Source: Anseranas semipalmata | Taxonomy: Eukaryota > Chordata > Aves > Anseriformes > Anseranatidae | NCBI GenBank assembly: GCA_013399115.1 | Contig: VXAA01001241.1 | Location: 766,560-830,559 of the forward strand | Direction of reading: 5' to 3' | Length of the DNA stretch: 64,000 nucleotides | Shown here: piece by piece, positions 12,701 through 27,484 of the stretch | Position numbering within the stretch: the stretch's first letter is position 1 | How the letters are laid out: each line of letters opens with the position of its first letter | Translations under genes and position numbers: made by a program | Notes under the pieces: model-generated | What the model was told of the DNA's origin: nothing | The model's input: only the letters and a program-made list of their open reading frames with translations | Databases searched by the model: none

Positions 12701-14082
12701 GTGAGCACAAGGCTGCCGTTCTGTGCCTTCTGGCGTGAGGCGGCGTGTCACCGAAACAGGGCTCACCTGAGACTGGACAGTGCCGTGTCTGCCAGAGCAG
12801 CGTGTCTGAGCCACAGGAGTCTACATTTAAATCAAGGCAGTCATCAGGCTATTTTACATTAGAAGAGAAGCTAGTAATTGCAGTGAATTTTATATTTTCC
12901 ACTGTGTGCATCTACGCTCATACAAATCTCTCGCTAATGTAGTTACTTTTATATTACTCTTATACATATACCTATTTTTTATTGAGAAATAAATATCTAG
13001 CCATGATTAGTTAGTACACGTAATTTCATTCATTGATGAGTAGCTGAAAAAATAAACAATAAGGTTAGCTTGCTTCTTTCTGATAATGGCCATTTGTTGA
13101 TTTATCTGTAATCAGCAAAGCAAATATTTGATAGTGTAACTGTTAACTAATAACCTAACTGGTAGTTTTGATGCATCAGTCAGTGTGTAGTGCTTTGCTG
13201 CAGGCTGCCTGGTCAATTCCTTTGAAGTACATTGGTTTTTGTTTTGTTTTTTGGACATATACAATGCAACAAGAAAGGACGAAATGGAGGAAAAGAGAGA
13301 GATGCGCGCTGGTGGGACGTAAGCTGGAGTTCACGGGAGGGATGACTATGCAGAAGTAGAACATGTTGGATGCGGGGCATTTGACTGAAGGTAGCAGTTA
13401 CAACAGCTATGGAGAAGAACACAGAGCTGACTGGAACAAATAACAGAAGATTTTTATAGTGTTACAAAACCTTCCCATTAACTGAACACAATATTCAGGA
13501 GCAAACGTGTGGATCAGTCTCATTAAGAACAAAGTTTTTTGAAATGGGCCTTAAAGAGGGAAGAAGAGAAGTGGCATTCGTTTCACTTGGGGAAAAACAA
13601 AAGAATAATGTGGTTAAAGTAGAGCACCATCACATTGGGGGAGTTTAGAAAATGACAGAGTAGAATAGTCAGTCTTGCTGTATGTGGAAAAAGAATGAAT
13701 CGAGTCAGTTAGAGGCATAATAAAGTTTTGTTATTTTTCAGTATTCACAGTTAGTTTTGTGATGCGATTCCGGGCAGTTTGGGCAGCCTGGGTTTCATCG
13801 ACAGCACAGCAGAAACATCCAGAAGGAACCCTCAGCATTGAGTGTAATGTTCCTTTTACTCCTCTTATGCATGTCATTTCCTTTTTATTTTTTTTAAACA
13901 TGCTGGTTGCTAAAACCTTTACATAATCTTTATCCTGATTCCACAAGCTGAATGCCTAGCTTTTAATCGATGAACTGCAGGCATGCAGCTGTCTTACTTG
14001 CTCTGCTTTTTAATTAGGGTAGTTTGGAGATCTTGGTAACCTGTATCTGTACATGTATCAGCTATTCTTTCTGTTGAAACTC
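6778..14082. other. Non-coding, AT-rich unique DNA
   Basis: No gene, RNA or transposon was recognised in this 7.3-kb stretch. A GC-richer islet at about 11400-11540 contains several CpGs and a short open frame but no known motif. The rest is AT-rich with T runs and scattered short open frames in all registers, none above 85 codons. Confidence 0.65.
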
Positions 14083-14118
14083 ATATTCCTGTGCCTGCGT
14101 ATATTCCTGTGCCTGACT
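14083..14118. repeat. 18-bp tandem duplication
   Basis: ATATTCCTGTGCCTG is present at 14083-14097 and again at 14101-14115, an 18-bp period with the last three bases diverged. A small slippage-type duplication. Confidence 0.85.
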
Positions 14119-14265
14119 GACGATACTTGATGATCTATACAGCATATATAAATATTACGTAGGGAATACGAGTCCCTACAGCATTCTTAAAATGTCTCCT
14201 TTAACACAAAGCAAGAAACCATTTCTGTGAATTTATTTATTTATTTTTTTAATTCCAGTCTAAAA

Positions 14266-14310
14266 AATTACCAGTTCTATAGAAAGAGTATAGAATTACC
14301 AGTTCTATAG
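14266..14310. repeat. 17-bp direct repeat, 28-bp period
   Basis: AATTACCAGTTCTATAG is identical at 14266-14282 and 14294-14310, separated by 11 bp. Possibly a recent short duplication. It is too small to call a mobile element. Confidence 0.85.
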
Positions 14311-17300
14311 CTTCTGGTGCGCCAGTCCTTCAATACATTGTACACTATTGTTCCATAGTTCCAGGATGTAAAGCTTAAAAATTCAGCACTGAGATGGCCC
14401 CAGAGTTTGTGATGCGTCCCAATGAACAGGGTGTTTCATCGTCCCCAGTTTCAGGAATCCCTGGCAGTTGGCAAACGAGATGTTTCGCACTGTAGTCAGT
14501 TACCATCTTCTTTTCATCTCCTTCCCTCAAGTGGTCAGTGAATGCTGTTAGGTGTTTGTAGGGGCACAGCAAGGCAGGTTTGCTGTGTCTGATGTAAGAC
14601 AATTTCTCAGGCAGGTAAGCTTAAGTTTTTCACACTGATCCCTAAATCAAGCAGACAGGTACTCTTTATCATCCTCTGGTAAAAAAAAAAACTAAATAAA
14701 TTAGTTGCAACTCTTTCTTCACTGTGCTTTGAGCTCCCTTGTCAACAAATCTGGTTATCTTACACCTTGTGTTCCTTTCTTTTATTGAATCCACTAGTTC
14801 ACTTTTCGTCTTTGTCTCCCTCTCCCCCACAACTGTATTCCCCTGCGTCTCAAATAGTTCATTTAAGAGGTAGCAGACTTCCAGAGGAATTTTGATATGA
14901 TCTCCCATTATGGAGATCTCAATCTGTTACACAATCACGATTCAATCTGTTAGCTAGATGAGAGTTTGAGAGATCTTTAGGCTTTGAGAACTTTGCAACA
15001 AAATAAAGCAATTTAGTATGCAATTAACAAAGCAATATAATGTTTACAGTAATGTTTTAATAAAAATGTGATTACATGGCAAGGAATGATATTACTCAAA
15101 CTGAGATGATAGTATAAAGGACCCAAAGATAAAACTGAAATAGCAGAAAATCAGTTACATCTGAGCCTTATCAGAAATACGTGCCTTAATATTCAAATGA
15201 AGAGAGGGGGCCTGAGGGGGAGATCCATGCTTTTAGCCCCTGAGAGTCCTGTGATGGGCAAACTCACTCTTCTGTAGCTGTGATATTTGTTGCAACATTA
15301 TACTACCAGGTGCTGCAATATCATGCTGCATTCTGTAGGACCGGACTGTGCAAAATAAGGCAAAAAGGATGGCTGTGCACAGAGACATGTAGCAGTGGTG
15401 TAGTATCGGGTACCTGGCCTGAAGCTTCAGAGTGACCATTAGGAATGATAAAAATGAATTACTTATACAGCATAAGTGCTGTTATACAGCATATAACTTG
15501 TTGGTTTGGGGGTATTAAGCACAGCAGGAGACTAATGAAGTCAGACTTTATCAAAAAAAGCCTGTAAAACAATTTCACTTCTCATCTTCTGCAAGTACAG
15601 AATACACTTCCCGTAACGTTGGTGTTTGAGTGCCTGACGTGTGTGTTGAGAGATCAACATCTGGTCATTTTGATGGCTTAAGAATTAGTTGGTTACATGG
15701 TTACATTTTCCCTAGCATGTGAACAGATCTACAAGACAGAAACGAATATTTATTTTGATGAATAAACTTTATTAACCTTGTTTCAGTGTCAGGATCCCAT
15801 GTCCTGGCCCAGTGTGTCATAGCTCTCTTCCCCACGTGTACCCTGTACCTAGAGCGGTTCTCATGCACCAGGCTGAGCTTTTATGCATAAGGGCATCAAG
15901 CTGCGTTATCTTCTGTTAAGCAGGATGATAAGCTTCGTTTCCTTTATTGATTCATGAGAAATGTTTTGAAATACTGTGATTTCAGTTTGAGCAAAAAATA
16001 TTTTAATGGCAGTGTTTGCCATCCTCCTTCTAACTCTGAGAATCTATTGCGTGTTGGAGGAGTCGTGGCTGGGTCAGCCAGCGAGGTCGGTCTTCCTTCG
16101 ACTCAGGAACGACCTCTCTGATGAACACCAAGGAAGGTCAAAAATCTCTAATTTTCCTGGAAGATATTTTTATCTTGATCAGGGGCTGGCAAAGTTTACA
16201 AGTGCAAGACTGACAGTGCAGAAGGGATACATGCCTTTACTGAATGGTGCAGGTATTCTGTAGCTGAGTTTAAAATGCTTCTGTTTTTCTTGGCTTCATC
16301 CTTCCTAAGGAGTGTTGCATGTTTCTGAGGAATGCTTAATTATTCCATTTCGAACAGAAATTATAGTAATTTATGAATCCCATTGCAAAATCATGAAGTT
16401 TAATTAGCTTCATTGACTTGTTACTTTCACTGGCAATACCATTAGTATTGAGAGAAACATGTACGTTTAACAAGGAAAGAAATTTCAAATATGAATTCAA
16501 AGGAATATATAAAAATATATGCAAATGTGTGTGCATATATGTAGACTAGAATTATTTTATACGAAGCTGCACGTACAACAAAGGTCTTTTTGGGTGAGCT
16601 GGATAAAATCCCTTTCTGTGATGCACGCTTTATGTTGAAGACTGACCTGCAGCCCAGAAGCACTTCTGGAGTTCTGAGAACAATTCATATGATGTCCATG
16701 GTGTGTGGTGGCATGAGACTGTTTGGAAAGTGTGCACGAAATCTAGTAGGCACAGCTTTGTAAAATTATTTCATTGTAAGACCCTGAAGTATTTAAATTT
16801 AAAGATGACTAGAAACATTTCAGTTTGAGCCTGATTGTCTAAAATATGAATAACATGTTGAAGATAGTTACTGGAGCTTCCTACAAAATAGCACACATCT
16901 TGGTTTAGTACTGCACTAGTACTGCAAATACTACCCAAGGCTCCCTGAGAAAAGCTGTTGTAATGACTCAACTACAACAGTTGGTGCACCAGTGCTGTGT
17001 CTATGCCAGATCCGTATTTGGTTTGTAAAAGCTTCCAGCTGGGGATTTGCACTTGCATGGGAGAAAATAGAAGTAGGGAAGAAATTGCTCTGATGCTTGA
17101 AAATTTTGCAGATTTTCCCAAGCTCTCCTACTGCAAAGAGTAACAACATTAAATAAGGAAGGGTGTTAAAACATTTTCACTGCTGACCCTGTTAAATTTA
17201 TCTATCATGTTGGTTCTTTTCGTTTTTCAACAGTTCTGTTGTGTATGAGGAAGATAATATTTGCACATTTTATATCATCCATCAACGGAAATGTACCCAT

Positions 17301-20300
17301 TGAATTCCAAAAAGGTGTTCAGCTCTCGAGATACAATTACTTCTACTTCAAAGACAAATGTGGAGGTGGTTTCATGAGTAAAAATAACATTTTAAAGTAT
17401 TACAAAATGAAGATAGGAAGGCAGCAATAAACACACAGTTTTAAAGACATATATTTTTAAGCACTTGTCAGAAACATTAACCTGGTGAGATGTGGAAATG
17501 TCAGACACATTACATGTGCAGGACGCGCATTTGGCATTTTGCTGTCAGCAGGGGAGTTCTTCTACAACTAATTCCTGAGGAACCACACGCTGAGTCTGTC
17601 TGCAGGGAGGAAGAAGGGCTAGGGGTGGAAGCATATATTGTTTATTTTGTGGAGATGTATTACAGGATATTTTCTCTTCAAGAGAAGACCATGAGTTGTG
17701 TCAGTCATGCTGTATGATAATTTTTTGGAGTTAGAATAAAATTCACGTTTTATGCAAAACATGGATCCAACAGTGCAGTTCGTTAGTCTTGCAGGTACAA
17801 GTGGGTAAATACTCACGTGCTAGCATGGTTAAAATCTCTTATCTTGCATATTGTATGTGTTTAATAAATACAACCTGCTGCTGAATTATGACTGTTGTAG
17901 GGGGCGTGTATAGTGCTCATTTGTTGGGGTCTCCTTTCAGACATAAGAAGAGGGAAAAGAACAAAACACTTGTGATTCCCTGTTTTAGTTGCTTTCCCTC
18001 CTATCCCCCCATTTCTGCCAGCTCATAATAAGACTGTTTGCCGTACTATTGCATTTAAATGGAAATGCTGACCCCCATAATGTGCGGTGTCCCAGCACTA
18101 CTGATAACATTACAGTTGTTTTTCAGGATATTTAATTTAATGCTGTTGGTATGGTATGGAGGCTTCAGACCATGGTAGTGAAATGGAATTTAAGACCGTA
18201 AATTCGAAACAAACTTTCCTGCAGGATAGTATCAAATCAATACAGTAATGAATACACAGAATATAGTAGGTAGTTATAATTCAAGTTTATACACCTGTGT
18301 TTCCAGTAGAGAGTTCACAGGTAAACCACAATGCAAAGAGTTGGGATTTTTAACCTCTTTTAGAATGTAACATCTAAATATTGGAACTGATTAAAAATTG
18401 GAATCCAGTTTTAACAGTTCTATTGCATAGAGGAACAACAACAAATGGAAAGTCAGATTGATAGAAAATTCCTCTCTTATTGCATTTTTTTTTCAATTTT
18501 TTAATGTTTATTCTGTTTATTTGATAAATATTTGGCTACTGTTGTGAAATGCACTTTTTTGGTCAGAATGCAGAAAAAATAACAGACTTGGTACTTGGTT
18601 TATGTCAAGAAACATTTTATTTGGCGTTTTAAGTATGCCCTTGGTTTGGGTAGATATGCTTTTAAATTTTACCCTCCATGAATAAAAAATACATAAACTT
18701 CAGAGTGGTATAAATGACTTTTTCAGGTTAGCGAGACGTGTTTTGTTATTAATTCTGCTCTCATGGAGACGATGTTTTCTTATGTAAATAAACTGCAATA
18801 ATTGAGTGCATCTTGTTGTTACAAACCCAGAGAAGATAGAAATGGGAAGGAAAAAAAATACTTTGAAGTAGAAGAGCTCTGTTTCTTTGTCTCTGTCTTG
18901 TTCCTCTAGAAAGGAGTCACAAAATTGCTTCACAGACCTTTGCAAAATCCTTTTTTTTCTTTCTTTTTTTTTTTTTTAATGGGAAGAATTGTATCTGGAA
19001 CTAAAGATTTAAATTTCTCTGAAAAGTGTATGAAGACTCTTAAATTTCTTTTAAAAAATTATAGCTTTCATGTGAAATCATTTCATTAGTTTTTTTTCAG
19101 GATTAGGCCAAGATTCTGGTAACTGTGCATTGCAGGTTCACCAACAGCAAACAGATGCAAATGCTGAACAACATTTAATCTCTGGCAGTAATCATTTGAA
19201 TTTTAAACATTATGCAGTAAGACTTCATTTATGTTTGTTTTTGCTTTTTTTTCTTCTTCATCCTTAGCTGTAGTCAACTGCATAGGGAAAACACAAGTAG
19301 AAGACAGTGAAGCTCTTTTTTAATCTTGAGAAAGAGTTCACTAGTAGATTTAAGGATAAAAGTCTTTTTTCAGAGGTTTTTCAAAGATATTTAACAGTGC
19401 AGGCTGGTGTAATAGCTAATGATCAACCACAAAGTTGAAGCGATGGTGAAATGTTACTGTCCCTTTTCTACTGGGGAGATGCGTGTGTTTTTTTTTTTTA
19501 TTTTTAAGGACTAACTATTGTAACTCACTTCACTTGAAGGAAAAATAACTTTTTTTTTTTTTTCCTAAGGGAAAAAAACTTTTAAGATCACTATTTGTGT
19601 TATTAACTGAAAATGAACTACACTTTCTCTATAATGCAATAATTATTTGCAGCCTTACTGCAGAATAGAATTGAATAAATTAAAAGAAAGAGCTCAAAAA
19701 AAAATACCAGAAATATCCTTGGGCTTTTCCTTAAGATTTTCTTAAACGGAAAAGAGTAATAACTATTAATGCCTCTCATTCATTCATCACATGAAGATGA
19801 CTACTGGAAGATTTTGTTACTACAATTTTAGGTGCCATAGATAATGTCTGTCTTTAACAGAATTAGAGATTTTGTGGTGCTTTATGTATGAAAATGGTGG
19901 ACCCACAGGGCTCATGTACTATATTACAGAGCATGCTTACTTGTTTTCAAGTAGACAGAAGTAATTTTGATAGAACGAGAATACTGTTGTCTGGTAGCTA
20001 TCAGTGTGAAAATATGATGGAAAAAATACGATTTAGATCGTTTGTATATTTTATCAAAAAAAGGAAAATATACGTCATTTGTATATTGCATGTCATTATT
20101 TTTACTGTCAGCCAAGAAGACTGAATTCTTCTTGTATATCTGTAGAGAATTTCCATAAGCAGTCATTTTCCAAGATAGTAAAGCGGTATAATTATGTTGT
20201 ACTAACTTTTTGTATAAATGATGAGTTGCCAGAGCAACTTTTCTGCATTTCCATTTATTCTATTTTGTTATCACCTCTACACAGCTGAGGTATGCACGGG

Positions 20301-20677
20301 GGCGGGATTTTACAGCCACAGGACAGGGTAGTTGCAAGAGCTTATCTGCACAGGCAAGATTTAAGACCTTTATTCAAGACGTTGTGTCAGAGCTGTAAGA
20401 CGGTGTGATCCTTTTTCTAATGCTTGTAACTAAATGGTGATGAAAGAAGTGCTTTCTGAAGGCAGAAGAATGATTCCAGCTCTATCTTATATTTTTTCCA
20501 TGAACACATTGATGTTATAGATCACTGAAATGTCACTTACTCCTAACTATAATTAGTGAGTTTGTGGATACAGAAACTCAGTTGCTAGCGTGAAGATAGA
20601 GACCAGCGAACTCCCGGTTCTTAGCTCAGCTGTCAGGTAATTGGTTCATTTTCTCACGTATGTAACGAAGTGGAAAA
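14311..20677. other. Non-coding, AT-rich unique DNA
   Basis: Nothing was recognised beyond homopolymer-rich patches, for example T runs at about 18952-18980, 19488-19498 and 19551-19563. Open frames stay below 90 codons and show no protein-like motif. Confidence 0.65.
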
Positions 20678-20700
20678 CAACAACAACAACAACAACAAAA

Positions 20701-20730
<30 letters not shown>
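20678..20730. repeat. Composite (CAA)7-poly(A)-(AT)11 microsatellite
   Basis: Adjacent CAA units, about 14 A residues and 11 AT units, read directly. A composite tract like this often grows at an old A-rich site. No element body with target duplications was recognised next to it. Confidence 0.95.
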
Positions 20731-20731
<1 letters not shown>

Positions 20732-23700
20732 CAGTTATTACTAATTTCCATTAAGAATCTCTAGGTGATTGGAGCTCAATAGTGTAAATACCTGATCCAA
20801 TGTAAAGCAAAAGATTCAGAGTATAAACTTTCTTTATTATGTCTGAATGGAGAAGGATAAACCATGGCGCTTAGAGGATGTGGGAGAAAGGTAATAATTA
20901 CATTCTGTTTATAAAATTGTAGTTTCACAGAAACTCATTTTTATTTTTAAAAACAGCTGCAACTGCACAATTTTACTTTGTTTTATAGTCTTTTTCAAAT
21001 GAAGCCTAAGCACGACTGTAACTAGTGCACATCTCATGGGGGCTGGGGGTCAACAGTTGTAGTTCTTCAGTGTGCTTTGGGCTAGTGTGCTTTTGGGGAT
21101 CGCGCTCTGAACCATACTTTGAACCATACTCTGTCTGTTGGGTTGGGAAACGAAAGTAATTTTGACCAATCCATTTTCTGGATTGAGAAAAGTTTTCTTT
21201 GGTCTCATGGAGGAGGACAGAGTGTTTGATAGTTTTGAGATGCTTGTGGACAATTTCAGTGACACCTCTAGATTTTTTCACATTTTTTTTGTTGTGTTAA
21301 AATTTCTCACTGAAATCTTAGTATTTATTACAATGTGCGAATATGCTCAGAGTCACGTTAAGAAACAAGTAGTAATGTAGAGGACTACATTAAAAACATT
21401 GTTTTGTTATAGGTTCTGGTTGTTTTGGTGGTGTTTTTGAGAAAAATACCTAGCACTTTTGAAGGCAAAAGGCTGTACATGACCTCATGTAGTAAATGAT
21501 AACAAAGAGTGTATCTGCTTCTTTTATCCTCTTTGTATTTTACTCATCACAAATGTTCTAATGTTCTCAGTTCAACTTTATTCCTCTGTGGCATCAGAAG
21601 TATCTAGATTAAGTTTTCACTTTGACCAAGGTTTGAAATGTCCAGTAATGATGGTTAACAAACTGTCGGCGATGGTACTTGGCTGCCCAGATTTTTCATA
21701 TTCTTTATCAAGTGTTTCATTAGTTAGAAATTAAACCACTGTAAAGTCCTTATTCTTTTTAAAGAACCATTACCACACAAAGTGGGCAAAGTTAGGGAAA
21801 GCTAAAACTTCTGATCAAAACTCAATATAATAAAGCTCAAATTGTTACATGGTTTTGTTTGTTTTCCTTTTAAAAGAAATTATTTAAATATCTTGGTTTA
21901 AGAGGAAATCTGCTTTCATTTGAGTTTTTTCCACTGCATAGCTCAGAAAGCTGAAGTTCCGTAGTACCATTTTTAACCTTATGTATCAGCAGTGCAGTGC
22001 ACCTGTGGTTCATGCTAGTGATGGAGACTGAGCACCAATGAAAATGAGAGCAAATGGAAAAGTATTTTGAATCATTTCATATTTAAAAATGTCATTTCCA
22101 TGAAGCTTTCTGTAAGTGCTTCTGAATGATGGTCTGAGTCAGCATCAACAGGATTTGAAGATGCAATTCCATGGTGCTCTAATTATTTTAATTCTGATTT
22201 TCAGACTATTTTATTAATAGCATTGTGTTAAAAGCATGATGAGTTACTCTGTGGCAGGAAGAAGGGCCTAATGTAAGAAAGGAGAGAGAGAGAGAGAGAG
22301 AGAAAGAAATGTTGTTTACACTGAAAATTTCATGAAGATTTTTTATTCTTGTTGGAAACATTGCCATTTTAAGACATTGTGTTGGAGTAAAGAACTTCAG
22401 TGAGTAAAACTTAAGCCCAGTGCTTGATCCTTCACTTTCTCATGCTTGCCTGGGGAGTTATTTAATACGCTATTTAAGGCTAGCCCAGCGTCTGTGCTCA
22501 TCCAGCTTCGTGGTGCTGTTTTTTTTCCTTAGCTTTGTCTTTCTCAACTTAGAATTTGCAGCATTCAGCCTACCAGGTGATCAGTAAATGTCAAACAAAT
22601 CAAAGTGTTGTTGCCAGCAGAGCTATTGAAGTGCTGCATTCTCAATGTGACTTTTTTTAATTGATTCCTCAGAGGTTGAAATAGAAAGTGTAAATACACG
22701 AGCATCAGGGATTCATGGAAACAGGGCCTCAGCATTCCGGCTTTTGTTCTACATGTACTTATGTGCACCTTTCCTTGGCAGGTTTGAGAACCTACTTGTG
22801 CTCATGTGTATCATCACCCTTGGAACTGTTTAAATGTAGTATAGTTTTTATTTTGCTAGGACTTAACTTATACATGGGAAGACATTTCGTAAAGCATAGC
22901 CTAAGACTGGGAGGGGAAGGCATGTAGCTGAGTAGTGCACGTCCCTCAGAAACACGTTTCAGGCTCTGAGCTACCAGCACAGGGTCCCCTGCTTCTCCCT
23001 CTTCTGCAATTCTTTCCACATTCATCTTAGTTGCTGCTGCTGCTTTGCTTGTCTGTTGGGCTTAGTAGTACTGTGGGGGCGATTTGGCCCGTATTTCTCT
23101 CCTCTTTCCAATCTGTATGTGTTTTTTTTTTGATAGGCCAACTGTCAAGCAGCATATAGTTGTAGGTAGTGATGTTTGAGTATTCTAGCCAGTAGATGGC
23201 AAGCACAGTCCCTTCAGTTCTGTCTGGCCAAGAGATCTGTTCTGTGGTCCCCTCGTTTACCAGTTCTGTAAAATACTTGACATAAGTGTGGCATGGCAGA
23301 GAAACGGGGACAAGAAAGGGATGGTATTTACTGGTCTTTATATGTAATGTCCTTTGATTTAGTGGTGAATGGCTCCTGTTATTTTTCTAGACTCATTTCC
23401 AGATTTAACTCCTTTCCCCCGGCTCTCTTGATTCTCCTTTCTCTTTCGAACTATGTACGTAGTTTTACTTTCACCAGGGTCACAAACTCACTAATCCTAG
23501 GAGATTTTAGTGTAAAGAGAAAGGTTTGCCCCCGACTCTGTGCCGATGTTTTACAACTCTACTTGCAACCTGTCTGCGGAGCAGCAGATAAACACACAGT
23601 TAATCACAGCTTCCTTCCTAAAAAGCTGGTCAAATCAATTTAAACTAAAATACAGCTCTCAGTATTTTACTGCGCTCCTGCCTACTCTGATTTATCAGAA

Positions 23701-26700
23701 TAGTTACATTTACATGTCAGATGCAGGAAGATGATCCCCAAAATCAGGCTTGCTCATCTGTATAATCATTTTTGAGCATTTTCTAATCAGAGATGCCTTC
23801 TGCATTAGCATTGATGATTTTCAGTTGCACTGATATGTTTGTTCTGTATTTGTGATTAATAAGCTGCTTGGAATATTCTTCCACTTGACTACGTGAATAT
23901 GTTTTCACCTGTAGAAAAAAAGCACTGTTACAGAGGTTCCTGAGACTGTCCTGCATTTGTCTGTTCTTAGTGATTTTGTATTCCAGAAAAATACTTGGAA
24001 ACGGTGGGCTTCTGAGGGTGTTGCACTACTCTTAGCTATCTCCGCTCTCCACTTGCATACTGGGATGGATGAACATTGTCAGAATGCATATTTATGATTG
24101 CTGGATAGATGTTCATGCTCAGTGTGTCAATGGAGAGCTCTACCAATCCTATTCACTTTTATTTTTTTTGCAACTGACTGATGCGCATGCAAATAGATAT
24201 GTAGATGAACTCCTCAGCTCTCACAGTAAACATCCACAGTGAGGTTTATCTAGTGCAGACACAGAACGATAAAGCCTTGGGAGATAAATTCGCCCATAGC
24301 CTGAGATTACCATCTTGGCATTTGTGCATTGTCACGTGTACGCCCAAACTCTACAGGCGGTGATGAAAGGAGATGGCTTTGTATTTGTTGTTCTAGCACA
24401 TCAGCCTCTACGTACAGCCTGCGTGCCTTCAGCGCGGCAGTAAAGTTAGGCAAGAGGCTGGAACCGTGCCTGTTGGAAGCATTCCCACAGGAAAGCAATT
24501 GAATGCAAGAACGACCCGTTGTAACCTAGAATATGCAGAAGTCACTGCTATGATATCATGGTAGCAGGGAAGCCACTGGGGGGGAGGGCCCTCGTCTTTC
24601 ATTATATAATACTAGTAAACATGCAAATTAGATGGTGTTTTGTCTAGATAATTCTGTGGCTGTCGTCTTTCTTTTCATCAACAAGGTTAAAATACATATA
24701 TACTTAAATAACAGGTCTAAAAATAAAGAGAATTTTGAGGTGCAGGTTATGGGCTAAGTGACAAAATCATGCACTTATTTGCTATAAATGGATTATATTT
24801 TGAGGCCTTTTTGTTTTAAATCCTTAAACTACACCCACATCCTTTTTTAAGAAGTCTTTTCCTGAAGCTAGGAGTATTGTAACGCTGAAGCTTTCAAATA
24901 ATCAGCTCCTTCTAGGAGTTGCAGCTTGAAGCAAAGTACCAAATAAGAAGGTTAGTCACATTAACAGAATAGAATGTATGTGACTCAGTAGACATAAATA
25001 GCACCAAATTCAACAGGGTAATACAGAGTGGCATATGTAATATGTTAGAGATTAAAGCTAGGTGACACAAGTGACATAGTAAGGCAAATTACATTGTTCT
25101 ACCATTCTATAGACTTCAAATAACCTCTGGCCCAAGGGCTTAAGATTCTCATTATTTGAAAATAAGAAAATAAAGATAGAATTCATCCTGTCTAATTTGC
25201 CCTAATATAGAAGATATGCTATTAATCTAAGTTAATTGTCAGTGAAGTAAGACAGGCACTTACAGACTGATCCAGCCTGCCTGCCTCATCGTAGGGCAGC
25301 ATGGCAGACGTTTCCCAGTTGTGCATCTCTCTCTTTAATAACCGCAGAGGTAACTACTTGACTATTTGTGGTTAGATAACTGTTTTTAAGTTGTTAGGCT
25401 TAGTTGAAGCCCATCATAAACATCTAAGTTAAGATAGAAGACTGCTTCATTTCAAATTGCCATACAAGCTGCAGGGCCCTGTTCTGTGCCTTCAGCATCA
25501 GTTGTCTTACTGCCACGTGCTTCTTGGCGGAGGGCACTGGGAGACCGGTGCTGTCAGACACGTAGCTGAACTTCGGATATTCCCCGCTTTTGTCTCTGTC
25601 TGTAGATATTCTAAAGAAATTGGATAAGAAACAGTAACCCTGTTCTGTAATCTTCCATTGGCTTAGTTTTTATGTTAGACAAGTTTAACAGGGAAGGGGG
25701 GCAAAAAGAAAAAGAAAGAAAGAAAAAAACCTCTGTTTTCATAGCCACAGCCCTGAGATGCTTGCCTAGAGATCAAATTATAAAAGTGAGGAATTAAAGT
25801 GTGCTATTGAACTACTTCTGGACAGCAACGTTTATCCTGGTTGGATGTTTTAAAACTTCTCGAAACAAATGTTGACCGCAGAAGTGGATAACGCAGCTCT
25901 GCTTCACAAAGTGCTGTACTGGGGCGCAGACTCCACAGTTACGCTTCTTAAAGGAGCGTCGAAGCTAAATGCAGTAAGTTCTTTTGAAGGAATTTCCTGC
26001 AGCTTGAAGACAGCATAAAGGCAAATAAAACATTCTTTAGTTTATCTGGGAGTGGCTCTCCTTCAGTTTAGTTGAGAATTCTAGGAAGAAGTATTTACAT
26101 TAGGATTCAGGTTCTGCTGATGTTTTTCCAGATGTTATGTCACCCCTTCCCCCCTGATGTTTGTTTCAGACTTATGAAGTCAAATTGGAGTTACGAGCCC
26201 ATGCTACATGTTGTTTGAGTTTGTTGATTTTCTGGGTCACCTAAGAAAGCCTTGTGACAGAGACTGTACCTGACATCTCAGCAAAACAGATGCTGCTTTG
26301 GGGAATACAGTGCTTGAAGGAAATATCTTCCTTTCTTATGTGCACACCTGGAATCGGTTTTGGAGATCATGTGTTCTAATGTCTACAGCATAGCACCATG
26401 ATATTGTGCTAAAGTGTGCGACTTGGTGTGTGCCACCACTGAGTTCTGTGTTAATGGCGGTTATGCTGCTTTATCACTAACTTCCATTTTATGATGAATT
26501 TAAAACTGTCTGTAATAAAGTAGCACTGTGAATACTAACATAAATTTAAATTGAAAGCATCCATGAAATTTAACTTAATTTGTCCATATGTATAGTGTAT
26601 TTTAGACTCGGATACAGTTATGTTTTGATGATGATTTAAAGATTATTCTTTTGGGCCAGGGTTACTTGTTTTTATAAAATAAATGTAATTTTACATCTCA

Positions 26701-27440
26701 TATGATTACTATTCATATCAGTCTTCTTTATTAATACACCTTAATTATTGTTATGTTTTAGCTGCCTCTTTACATATTTTACTTAGTTTTTCAAAACATC
26801 CTGTTTTTGTAGCTGGGGTTTTGGATTATGTATTCCAGCCTTGTAAATTTAAACATTCAAAAGTCTAGATTCCAAATGAGCAGGTGTGCATCCTGCAATG
26901 CTGACTTGAGTTGCTGTGCTTTGTGGGGAAGGAGAGGTGGGATGCGATTTGGACACTTGGTACGCTCTGTGCTTCCTTTGACTTTCTCAAGGCAGTTCTG
27001 TGAGAAGCCTCTGGAGGTTTTTGTTGTTGTTTCTAGTCCTGCTTCTGAGTTACCCAATTCTTGCCATATTAGCTATGGAGAATCCCAGGTGCCTGACTGG
27101 AAGCAAGTGCTATTGTGCTTAACTGCAAGTGCTTGCGTCTTTTATTGCATCTAGTTCTAAATAGCCAACAAGGCAATTGTCCAGTCTTTGGAGTCGATTT
27201 TGGAGGAAAAAATAAAAATTAAAAACTAAAAAAAAAATAAAAAATAAAAAATGCCAGGTGTTGCTGAAATTGGTATTTACTAATTGATTGGTATAAAGAG
27301 CAAGAATTAAATGGACTTGATGATTTTTTTGATAAGGTAGAAGTAAAAAAGCCAGAAACAAAAGAACAAAACAGACAACAAAAACACCCATTCCCCCCAA
27401 GTTATCCCTAAAATATTTGAAAACTGCAGTTCATTTAGTT
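20731..27440. other. Non-coding, AT-rich unique DNA
   Basis: No exon or RNA gene was recognised. The longest open frame is 23293-23643 on the + strand (116 codons). It matches no family I know and has no clear promoter, splice or polyadenylation context. A (GA)n microsatellite lies at 22282-22302. A slightly GC-richer patch is at 24320-24480. Confidence 0.65.
22282..22302. repeat. (GA)n microsatellite
   Basis: About ten uninterrupted GA units, read directly, followed by A/G-rich sequence. Confidence 0.95.
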
Positions 27441-27449
27441 GTTGTTGTT

Positions 27450-27484
<35 letters not shown>

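Noticed and set aside
21006..21281. 91-codon minus-strand frame, Lys/Thr/Ser rich
   Set aside because: Overlaps two other open frames and has no known motif; consistent with chance.
23293..23643. 116-codon + strand open frame
   Set aside because: The phrase LILGDFSV briefly recalled the CR1 endonuclease GDFN motif, but the neighbouring residues do not align.
24307..24498. 63-codon minus frame with protein-like residues
   Set aside because: Short, isolated, no splice sites judged convincing and no family recognised.
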